Part shown: positions 34,197-42,284 of the stretch, piece after piece
How positions within the stretch are numbered: the first letter of the stretch is position 1
Layout: each line of letters begins with the position of its first letter
Assembly (NCBI RefSeq): GCF_016428595.1
Contig: NZ_JAELVQ010000012.1
Location: 60,029-124,028 of the forward strand
DNA: 64,000 bases
Direction of reading: 5' to 3'
Origin: Snuella sedimenti
GTDB lineage: Bacteria > Bacteroidota > Bacteroidia > Flavobacteriales > Flavobacteriaceae
Notes under the pieces: generated by a model
What the model was told of the DNA's origin: nothing
Database searches by the model: none
Seen by the model: only the letters and a program-made list of their open reading frames with translations
Position numbers and translations under genes: made by a program

Positions 34197-36611
34197 ATGC
34201 TATTTAAAATACTAAGGGAATACCTCCGAAGGATTGCGAGAAACTATAAGATCTACGCCGTTTCCATATTAGGAATGAGTGTAGCCATTATTGCGACGTT
34301 TCATATTTATCACTTTGTGTATAAGGAACTAAGCGTGGATAAATTCCATGAGAAGCGTGAGGATATTTATAGATTAGTAAATAATTATGATAATACCAAT
34401 ACCAAATCCACAACCACTTTTTTACCTATTGGACCAATTCTGAAAGATAAAATCCCTGAAGTAAAAGACTTTGCCAGAATAACTACTTATGAGGAGCCTC
34501 ATAAATTAAAAACGGATACCGGTATAGAAAAAAAGGTAAGTCCCAGGTTTACGGACTCTTCATTTTTTGACTTGTTTAATTTTGACCTACAGCAAGGCAG
34601 TCTACAAACGTTTTCGGATACTCCTAATGGTATTATAATCTCAGAAAAAATCGCAAATTCCCTTTTTGGCAATGAAAGTCCCATTGGAAAACAGATAACC
34701 ATTTCAAAATATAGAAATGAAAGCAAATGGCTACTTGAAGTGGTTGGTGTTTTAAAGACCTTACCAGAAGTATCAACTATTCAAGGAGATTGTTTTATAA
34801 ACATTGAGAGCCTTGAAATTTTAGTTGGTGATAGGTTTAAGAATAGTCTTTGGAATATGTTACTAGTTGAATTGTTTATTCATGCCCCGGACATAAGTAA
34901 TATAAATGAGTTTACCGAAAAAGTAAAAGACTTAACCATAGATGAAGCCAATCTTGTAAGAAATCCTAATTACCCAATGAAGCGGGAATATTTCAATATA
35001 GAATTTCAAAGATTGGATAAGATGTATTTTTATTCTACAACAATTCGAGAACAAAAAAATAAAGGTTCTCTACAATTTTTAAAGATCATAACCTTGGTAG
35101 GTTTGTTAACTCTCCTCTTAGCAATTACCAATTATATTATTATGAATTTGGGGCTAAGTCTAACAAGGGCTAATGAATTCAAAATTAAGCGGTATTTAGG
35201 AACTTCCAAAAAGCATGTTTTTATCCAACTTATTATAGAGTCATTTTTAAATGCATTTGTATGCTTTCTTTTAGCCTTAATAACATACCCTTTATTAAAT
35301 AGGGCTATTGCTCTTTTAATCGGGGTTGAATACCATCTTACTTTTAAGGATGATTACCTAATGATTCTGTCTTTCCTATTGGTTGTACTATTCATTGGGT
35401 TTATAATAGGTGTTTTTCAATACTTGCTTTCCTATAGAGCTGTTTTTTCTGAATCAAAAACTCAAATATCAAATTCATGGATGACAAAAAGATTGATGAT
35501 TACTTTTCAGATTTTTTTATTTATAGGGTTAATTATTTGTGTATCAATCATAAAGAAGCAAGTTGATTTTATAGAAACTAAAGATGTTGGGTTTAATTTT
35601 CATAATGTCATTGGTGTTTTCCCAGATAAACATGGAGAGGAATTAAAAGATGAACTGCTTTCAAAGTCTTATGTCGAAAAAATTGCTGGAGGCGAAACAT
35701 TATTCAAGACAGAGTATCAATTAGAAGACGTTACCATACAATCTAACCAAGAAAAAGTAAAAACCATGGTTGTTTTGGGAGATACGGATTATTTAGAGTT
35801 ATATAATGTTGAATTACTTTATGGCAAAACATTGAATCCTTCTAAACTTCAAACCTTTTACAATTTTAAGGCCCTTCATCGGGGAGAGGAGCTTGTTGAG
35901 GTATTGGTTAATGAAGCGTTTGTAAAAAGAGCTAACCTTAAAGATCCAATAGGGACACCATTACGTGTCCATAGCAACTCTGTAATTGTAGGCGTTTTTA
36001 AAAACGTTAATAATACACCTTTGTATGAACCCATACAACCTATCGTTATTGGGTACAATTTTCCTTTTTTTAAAAATATGTTCCAAGTACGTTTTAAAGA
36101 AGGATACAAAAATCAGGTAATGTCGGACATTGCCTCAGTTTTTAAACGTAACAATGCTTCTTTTGATTATTTTAAAGATTTTATAGAATACACAGATTAC
36201 CAAGACATCTATAAAAAGGAGCTCCAACTCAAACGCTTGTTGGAAGCTTTTACCGTGATAGTCCTATTTATTTCATTGTTGGGCTTGGTAGCCATTAGCC
36301 TCTTTATTACCGAGAGTAAAACCAAAGAAATCGGCATCCGTAAAGTAAACGGGGCGACTATAAACGAGATCATGCTTATGCTCAACAAAGACTTTGTTAA
36401 ATGGGTAGGAATCGCTTTTATAATTGCATGTCCGATTGCATACTATGCTATGCACAAATGGCTGGAGAATTTTGCTTATAAAACAGCACTGAGTTGGTGG
36501 GTGTTTGCCTTAGCAGGTTTATTTACATTGGTGATTGCCTTGTTAACGGTTAGCTGGCAAACATACAGGGCCGCTACCAGTAACCCTGTTCAAAGCTTAA
36601 GGGATGAGTGA
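34197..36611 (+). CDS. MacB-type double-FtsX ABC permease, copy 2
   Basis: 804 residues, same architecture as copy 1 (helix, periplasmic core, three helices, helix, second core, three helices), with FtsX signature KTKEIGIRKVNGATINEI near the C-terminus. Its first ~175 bases are nearly identical to those of copy 3 (I count about eight differences; shared protein start MLFKILREY.RRI..NYKIYAVSILGMSVAII). The periplasmic middle is clearly diverged. Bases 36321-36427 are identical to 41719-41825 in copy 4, although the preceding helix is of a different type (FITESKT here, YDTQRRT there). It lies 402 bp after the ATPase gene and is preceded by a repeated A/C-rich leader. Confidence 0.9.
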   Translation: MLFKILREYLRRIARNYKIYAVSILGMSVAIIATFHIYHFVYKELSVDKFHEKREDIYRLVNNYDNTNTKSTTTFLPIGPILKDKIPEVKDFARITTYEEPHKLKTDTGIEKKVSPRFTDSSFFDLFNFDLQQGSLQTFSDTPNGIIISEKIANSLFGNESPIGKQITISKYRNESKWLLEVVGVLKTLPEVSTIQGDCFINIESLEILVGDRFKNSLWNMLLVELFIHAPDISNINEFTEKVKDLTIDEANLVRNPNYPMKREYFNIEFQRLDKMYFYSTTIREQKNKGSLQFLKIITLVGLLTLLLAITNYIIMNLGLSLTRANEFKIKRYLGTSKKHVFIQLIIESFLNAFVCFLLALITYPLLNRAIALLIGVEYHLTFKDDYLMILSFLLVVLFIGFIIGVFQYLLSYRAVFSESKTQISNSWMTKRLMITFQIFLFIGLIICVSIIKKQVDFIETKDVGFNFHNVIGVFPDKHGEELKDELLSKSYVEKIAGGETLFKTEYQLEDVTIQSNQEKVKTMVVLGDTDYLELYNVELLYGKTLNPSKLQTFYNFKALHRGEELVEVLVNEAFVKRANLKDPIGTPLRVHSNSVIVGVFKNVNNTPLYEPIQPIVIGYNFPFFKNMFQVRFKEGYKNQVMSDIASVFKRNNASFDYFKDFIEYTDYQDIYKKELQLKRLLEAFTVIVLFISLLGLVAISLFITESKTKEIGIRKVNGATINEIMLMLNKDFVKWVGIAFIIACPIAYYAMHKWLENFAYKTALSWWVFALAGLFTLVIALLTVSWQTYRAATSNPVQSLRDE

Positions 36612-36835
36612 TTTAAGTTGAAAGTGAAAAGCTAAAAGTAAAAAGAGGTCGTCATTGAAATGAGTGTAACGAAGAAGCAATCTTTTTAAAAGTAAAATCA
36701 ACCAAGAGATTACTTCGTTACTCTAAAAAACTCCTCGTAATGATGAAAGTAGCCTGCACTAAGCGCAGTAAAAGTGTGGTAATCTTATAATGATACAGTA
36801 AACAGTTTAAAATTTTATAAACCAATAACCAACAA
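36612..36835. repeat. Repeat-filled gap between permeases 2 and 3
   Basis: Tail TTTAAGTTGAAAGTGAAAAG after the stop, then a complete hairpin repeat (36651 to about 36745, slightly degenerate: GTCATTGAAATGAG...CTCCTCGTAATGATG), a CTAAGCGCAGTAAAAGTGTGGTAATC phrase, and the leader AAACAGTTTAAAATTTTATAAACCAATAACC directly before the next ATG. Confidence 0.6.
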
Positions 36836-39244
36836 ATGCTATTTAAAATACTAAGGGAATACTTTCGAAGGATTACAAGAAACTATAAGATCTACGCCGT
36901 TTCCATATTAGGAATGAGTGTGGCCATTATTGCTTCGTTTCATATTTATCACTTTGTGTATAAGGAACTAAGCGTGGATAAATTCCATGAGAAGCGGGAG
37001 GATATTTATAGGGTTATTAAAAAACCAATAAATTCTAATTTTCTTGTAGCGGAATCGCCTTTTCCGTTAGGGCCTCTACTAAAGGAAACATTACCCCAAG
37101 TAAATAATTATGCCCGTTTTTTGAACGATTACGACCGTATCATCAAAATTGGCGAAAATACGATAAAGGATGAAGTATCTTATATTGACCCATCATTCTT
37201 TGAGTTATTTAATTTCAGTTTAAAACAAGGTCGTCTTGAGGAGTTTGAAGAAACTCCCAACGGAATTATTATCTCTCAAAATGCAGCTTTATCACTTTTT
37301 GGGAAACAGGATGCTATAGGTAAAACATTAACACTTTTAAAAGACTACAGTTCTGAAACCAAAGACGTAGTAGTTATAGGAATATTAAATGACATTCCTG
37401 AAACCTCAACCATAAAAAGCAATTTTTTAATAAATATAAATAGCTACAAAACGAATGTTACAGAAGAAATGAAATGGGTAACTGTAGGTGCCCCTGTTTT
37501 ATTTATACATATCCCTAAAGTAGATGACTTAAACTTTATCTCTAGTAAGGCAGGAGAGCTTACGTTCGTTAACATGAAAAAAGGGTTCAAAATTGGTTTA
37601 GGAGAAGACATGGATAAGCCTTATTATCAATTTGAACTTCAGCCTTTAAATGACGTTTATATGCATTCGGAAAATGTCACCAGACAGAAGATAAAAGGAG
37701 ATTTTCAATTCTTAAAAATAATTGTACTCGTGGGCTTGTTAATGTTATTCTTGGCAATTTCCAATTATATCATAATGAACTTGGGACTTAATATGAACAG
37801 GGCAGAAGAATTTAATATGCGGCGTTATCTGGGGATATCCAAAGCAGGGGTTTGCATACAATTAATTATGGAATCCTTAATAAATACCTTTATATGTTTT
37901 GCGCTTACGTTCCTTACCTATCCCATACTGGGTAAGTTTATCTCTTATATCTTAGGGTTTAATTATCATTTGTCATTTACAGACGATTTAATCTTTATAG
38001 CAAGCTATTTCTTAATCATAGTCTTTTTAGGCATAGCAATAGGAGGATTAGAGTTTCTTTTTTCATACAACTCTATTTTTAAGTCCAAAGCAAATAATCA
38101 TGGTTCTGCAAACTCAAAGAAAATTTTAATCGGGTTTCAACTGTTCATATTTATAGGTTTAATTATCTGTATTTTATTCGTAAGGAAACAGGTTGATTAT
38201 ATTCAGGAAAGGGACTTAGGTTTTTCTGTTAATAACGTAGTTCATATTTCAACTAGAAATGATAAGGAATTGAAACCGTTTTTAGAAACAAAAAGTTATG
38301 TAAAGTCAACTTCATATTCGCAACTACTATATACTCCAAGCTTTGGAACAGCTCCATTAATTAATACCAAAACCCAGCAAGTTACAGACGTCATCCTTCA
38401 CCGTGGAGATCAAAATTTTTTAAAAACCAATAACGTAAAATTGTTATATGGTAAAAATTTATCTAATCAAGCGAGCTATAACACATCTCAAATTAATGAC
38501 GAACAGAATGGGTCACTTACAGAAGTATTAGTGAGTGAAACGTTTGTGCGCAAGGCTAATTTGAAAGAGCCGATCGGACAGGTTTTCAATTTAGAAAATT
38601 ATAAGTTTGTAATAATAGGAGTTGTTAATGATGTGCAAAACATTCCACTATATTATCCTATTCAACCACTTGTCGTTATGAATATAGATTATAATGGTTG
38701 GTATTATGGCAGTTTAGTGGTTTCTTATCAAGACGGTTATAGAAAACAACTTGAAAGCGATATCAGGGCCTTTTTTACAGAAAAAGGAATTGATTCTGCA
38801 TTTTTGGATGAGGTGGTTTTTCAATATGACTTAAACGACATCTACAAAAAAGAACTCCAACTCAAACGCTTATTAGAGGCTTTTACAGTTATCGTACTAT
38901 TTATTTCACTGTTAGGCCTAGTAGCCATTAGTCTCTTTATTACCGAAAGTAAAACCAAAGAAATAGGCATCCGTAAAGTAAACGGCGCAACTATTAATGA
39001 GATTATGCTCATGCTCAATAAGGACTTTATAAAATGGGTAGCCATAGCCTTTGTTATTGCTTGTCCGATTGCATACTATGCTATGCACAAATGGCTGGAG
39101 AATTTTGCTTATAAAACCGAGTTGAGTTGGTGGGTGTTTGCTTTAGCGGGGCTGTTTACCTTGTTGATAGCCTTGTTAACGGTAAGCTGGCAAACATACA
39201 GGGCCGCTACCAGTAACCCTGTTGAAAGCTTAAGGGATGAGTGA
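36836..39244 (+). CDS. MacB-type double-FtsX ABC permease, copy 3
   Basis: 802 residues, same double MacB_PCD/FtsX layout. The N-terminal ~60 residues match copy 2 almost exactly at DNA level. The periplasmic cores (~65-280 and ~440-660) differ strongly. The C-terminal ~130 residues (LKRLLEAFTVIVLFISLLGLVAISLFITESKTKEIGIRKVNGATINEIMLMLNKDF...) again match copy 2 in protein, but with many synonymous base changes. This shows an older shared origin than the recent 2/4 tract. It ends in the common NPVESLRDE tail. It has no dedicated ATPase and presumably shares the one at 33090-33794. Confidence 0.9.
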   Translation: MLFKILREYFRRITRNYKIYAVSILGMSVAIIASFHIYHFVYKELSVDKFHEKREDIYRVIKKPINSNFLVAESPFPLGPLLKETLPQVNNYARFLNDYDRIIKIGENTIKDEVSYIDPSFFELFNFSLKQGRLEEFEETPNGIIISQNAALSLFGKQDAIGKTLTLLKDYSSETKDVVVIGILNDIPETSTIKSNFLININSYKTNVTEEMKWVTVGAPVLFIHIPKVDDLNFISSKAGELTFVNMKKGFKIGLGEDMDKPYYQFELQPLNDVYMHSENVTRQKIKGDFQFLKIIVLVGLLMLFLAISNYIIMNLGLNMNRAEEFNMRRYLGISKAGVCIQLIMESLINTFICFALTFLTYPILGKFISYILGFNYHLSFTDDLIFIASYFLIIVFLGIAIGGLEFLFSYNSIFKSKANNHGSANSKKILIGFQLFIFIGLIICILFVRKQVDYIQERDLGFSVNNVVHISTRNDKELKPFLETKSYVKSTSYSQLLYTPSFGTAPLINTKTQQVTDVILHRGDQNFLKTNNVKLLYGKNLSNQASYNTSQINDEQNGSLTEVLVSETFVRKANLKEPIGQVFNLENYKFVIIGVVNDVQNIPLYYPIQPLVVMNIDYNGWYYGSLVVSYQDGYRKQLESDIRAFFTEKGIDSAFLDEVVFQYDLNDIYKKELQLKRLLEAFTVIVLFISLLGLVAISLFITESKTKEIGIRKVNGATINEIMLMLNKDFIKWVAIAFVIACPIAYYAMHKWLENFAYKTELSWWVFALAGLFTLLIALLTVSWQTYRAATSNPVESLRDE

Positions 39245-39618
39245 TTTAAGTTGAAAGTGAAAAGCTAAAAGTAAAAAGAGGTCGTCATTGCGATGAGTGT
39301 AACGAAGAAGCAATCTTTTTAAAGGTAAAATCAACCAAGAGATTACTTCGTCGCTCTAAAAAGAGCTCCTCGTAATGACGAAAGTTGCCTGTACTGAGTG
39401 CAGTTGAAGTGTGGCAATCTCATAAAAGGAAATGGTATTGATAAGAATACCGCAAACAGTTGAAAATTTTATAACCCAACAACTAACAACAAACAACCAG
39501 TAACAAACAAATGCTATTTGAAGATAGAAGTGTAAATGTGACTGTCATTGCGAGGACGTAGGACGCAGCAATCTCATAGAAGGAAATTGTAGCAATAGCC
39601 TAGTAACAAATATTAAAT
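39245..39618. repeat. 374-bp repeat-filled gap between permeases 3 and 4
   Basis: It contains the permease tail, a complete hairpin repeat (39284-39379), a CTGAGTGCAGTTGAAGTGTGGCAATC phrase, a leader (ACAGTTGAAAATTTTATAACCCAAC...AACCAGTAAC) ending at an isolated ATGCTATTTGA (39511), and a half element GTCATTGCGAGGACG (from 39544). No gene is seen. Confidence 0.6.
39511..39533 (+). other. Second apparent gene-less permease unit
   Basis: ATGCTATTTGAAGATAGAAG combines the first nine bases of the copy 2/3 start with a tail-like continuation, and a GTCATTGCGAGGACG element follows. It parallels the footprint at 34030 and suggests a deleted permease between copies 3 and 4. Confidence 0.4.
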
Positions 39619-42009
39619 ATGATAAAGTATTATGTAAGAATAGCTATTAGAAACCTTATAAAACATAAGGTTATTTTAGTGAGTAGTATGCTAACGTTAT
39701 GTTTGGGGACACTTTGTACATCATTGTTACTATCTTACATTTACAATGAGCTTACTACGGATGGTTTCCATAAAAACAAAAAGCAGATTTACTTTGAAGT
39801 TTTTAGGTCGGACCCGGATGGTGTGTGGACAAACCCTCCTCCGGCTATTGATATAGATTATAACTCATATCCCGAAGTAGAAGCAGTAACCAGTGTAGCC
39901 AAACTAGATAAAAAATATAAAAGTGCCACAGTTTACCACAACAATGAAAGCTATTATACAGATGGCATAGTGGCCGATACTACCTTTTTCAAGGTTTTTG
40001 ACTTTGATCTAAAATACGGAGACAAAAAAAGCATTCTTTACAATCCATATCATGTTGTATTATCTGAAGCCTTTGCAAAGGTGTTGTTCGGAAATAAGAA
40101 TCCAATTGGAGAAAAACTAAAGATCACAACTGGCTCCGAGATTTTTTATACAGTAAAAGGCGTAATAAAAATACCTTCCAACAGTTCCATTACTTTCGAT
40201 CTGCTATTTCCCAAGCCTACTGAAAACTCAGTTATAAAACATGGGCAACTGGGAATGAAATTTATACTTATTAATGACAGCTTCAAAAAATCTGAGTTTA
40301 TAGAGAAAGTAAAACAATTAAAAATTATTTCGCCTTACATAAAAGAGTATGGTTTACAGGTAAATTACTTACCGTTTGATGCTCTTTACTATAATAACAT
40401 GCCTATTCGTGCTGATGTTTTGTCAAGGCGTGGAGATACTAAAACTCTAAAAATAGTTTTTGCCATCATACTTGTAATTATTGTCATTTCAGCACTTAAT
40501 TTTTCCAATGCACAAATAATTAATATAAATAATAGTATTAAATACAATGCGCTACTAACGATTAACGGAGCAAAGAAATCACATATACTTTATCAAAAGC
40601 TTGTAGAGTATGCTATACTTTATACCATTGGTTTATTGTTTGTTACTATATGTTACAGACTAGTGCTTCCTGAGTTTAATGCTTTGATGAAGATAGAATT
40701 GCAACCTTCAAATTTAGTGGTGTTTACCATTATTGGGTGTACATTGATTTTCATGATGTTTTTGGCATTGATTTATCCTTTATTAGTGATTTATAAGCGA
40801 ACTGTAGTAACAAATATAAAATCCATTGTTAACGTTAATGGCAACCTAACTACCCGAAAAGCTATTTTGGTCATTCAATACGTGTTAGCAATAACACTTC
40901 TTATAACTTCCATATTGGTATCAAAACAATTGCATTTAATGTTAAATAAAGACTTGGGTTTTGATTGTAAAGATATTGTAAGGATCAAGTTTTACAACAA
41001 ACCAACTTTCAACTATAAAAATGATGAAGAACAATACAATTTAAAAAAACAACTACCTGAACTCATCAAAAATAAGTTGGCAGAAATTCCGTTAGTTGTG
41101 GGATTCTCTCAGGGCAAATCTCCCATAATGCCTATTCCATTACCTTTAAGGTCCAAAAACAGCAATAAAGAATTTCATGAAATAAATTTCTTGTCAGTAG
41201 GTGCCAATTATAAAAGCGTTTTTGGATTAACGCTCATAGAAGGCCAGTGGTTTAATAATAACGCAACTAACAATATATTCAGTAAAAATGAAATTATTGT
41301 CAACGAAGCCGCCAAAACATTTTGGAAAATAAAAGACATCAATGCAGATATTATATTAACACCCAATGAAAACTTTAAAGGTTACAAAATTATAGGCGTT
41401 GTTAAAAATTTTAATAGTGAGCATCTGTCATCCAAACCTAAACCATTGGTTCTATTTCCTTCAGTAGATTGGAACGCTGATTGTTTTATCAAATTGCAAA
41501 CAAACAGGATTAATGATGGTTTACAAACATTGGAAGCCTTATTTAAAAAAGCAAACCCAGAAGGCTCTTTTAAATACACTTTTTTAAGTGATGAGATTAT
41601 AGCCCTATATAAAAAAGAAAAAGACCTTAGATCTATATTCGTAATATTTACTGGCATTGCCCTATTGATCTCAGCCATTGGTTTGTTTACAATAGCTTTA
41701 TACGATACACAAAGGCGAACCAAAGAAATCGGCATCCGTAAAGTAAACGGGGCGACTATAAACGAGATCATGCTTATGCTCAACAAAGACTTTGTTAAAT
41801 GGGTAGGAATCGCTTTTATAATTGCGTGTCCGATTGCCTACTATGCCATGAACAAATGGTTGGAAAACTTTGCCTATAAAACGGTGTTGAGTTGGTGGGT
41901 GTTTGCCTTGGCAGGTGTATTTACATTAGTTATTGCCCTGTTAACGGTAAGCTGGCAAACATACAGGGCCGCTACCCGTGATCCAGTGGAAAGCTTAAGG
42001 GATGAGTGA
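39619..42009 (+). CDS. MacB-type double-FtsX ABC permease, copy 4
   Basis: 796 residues, same architecture. The N-terminus (MIKYYVRIAIRNLIKHKVILVSSMLTLCLGTLC) and the sixth-helix region (FTGIALLISAIGLFTIALYDTQRR) belong to the copy 1 type. From base 41719 the gene switches abruptly to a 107-base tract identical to copy 2 (36321-36427). This is clear evidence of gene conversion or crossover between copies. The periplasmic cores (~45-280, ~465-650) are its own. It ends RDPVESLRDE, followed by the usual tail and hairpin repeat. It is the last gene of the exporter block; mutS2 converges on it. Confidence 0.9.
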   Translation: MIKYYVRIAIRNLIKHKVILVSSMLTLCLGTLCTSLLLSYIYNELTTDGFHKNKKQIYFEVFRSDPDGVWTNPPPAIDIDYNSYPEVEAVTSVAKLDKKYKSATVYHNNESYYTDGIVADTTFFKVFDFDLKYGDKKSILYNPYHVVLSEAFAKVLFGNKNPIGEKLKITTGSEIFYTVKGVIKIPSNSSITFDLLFPKPTENSVIKHGQLGMKFILINDSFKKSEFIEKVKQLKIISPYIKEYGLQVNYLPFDALYYNNMPIRADVLSRRGDTKTLKIVFAIILVIIVISALNFSNAQIININNSIKYNALLTINGAKKSHILYQKLVEYAILYTIGLLFVTICYRLVLPEFNALMKIELQPSNLVVFTIIGCTLIFMMFLALIYPLLVIYKRTVVTNIKSIVNVNGNLTTRKAILVIQYVLAITLLITSILVSKQLHLMLNKDLGFDCKDIVRIKFYNKPTFNYKNDEEQYNLKKQLPELIKNKLAEIPLVVGFSQGKSPIMPIPLPLRSKNSNKEFHEINFLSVGANYKSVFGLTLIEGQWFNNNATNNIFSKNEIIVNEAAKTFWKIKDINADIILTPNENFKGYKIIGVVKNFNSEHLSSKPKPLVLFPSVDWNADCFIKLQTNRINDGLQTLEALFKKANPEGSFKYTFLSDEIIALYKKEKDLRSIFVIFTGIALLISAIGLFTIALYDTQRRTKEIGIRKVNGATINEIMLMLNKDFVKWVGIAFIIACPIAYYAMNKWLENFAYKTVLSWWVFALAGVFTLVIALLTVSWQTYRAATRDPVESLRDE

Positions 42010-42284
42010 TTTAAGTGAAAAGTTAGAAGTAAAAAAAGGTCGTCATTGCGATGAGTGTAACGAAGAAGCAATCTTTTTAAAGGTGAAATCGACCAAGAGA
42101 TTACTTCGTCGCTCTAAAAAACTCCTCGTAATGACGAAAGTTGCCCGTACTGAGCGCAGTTGAAGTGTGGCAATCTCATAGAAGAAAATGGTATTGATAA
42201 GAATACCGCAAACCGTTTAAAGTTTTATAAACCAACAACTAATAACCAGAAACAAGAAACCAATAACCAGTAACCAATCACCCC
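42010..42284. repeat. Repeat-filled gap after permease 4
   Basis: A shortened tail (TTTAAGTGAAAAGTTAGAAG), a complete hairpin repeat (42042-42135), a CTGAGCGCAGTTGAAGTGTGGCAATC phrase, and a leader of the kind found before permeases 2 and 3 (AAACCGTTTAAAGTTTTATAAACC...AACCAGTAACC). This leader has no gene behind it; it ends at the mutS2 stop. Confidence 0.6.

Noticed and set aside
34030..34215. Open frame of 61 codons overlapping the start of permease 2
   Set aside because: It is composed of dispersed repeat and leader DNA; I interpret it as a gene-less unit, not a protein.
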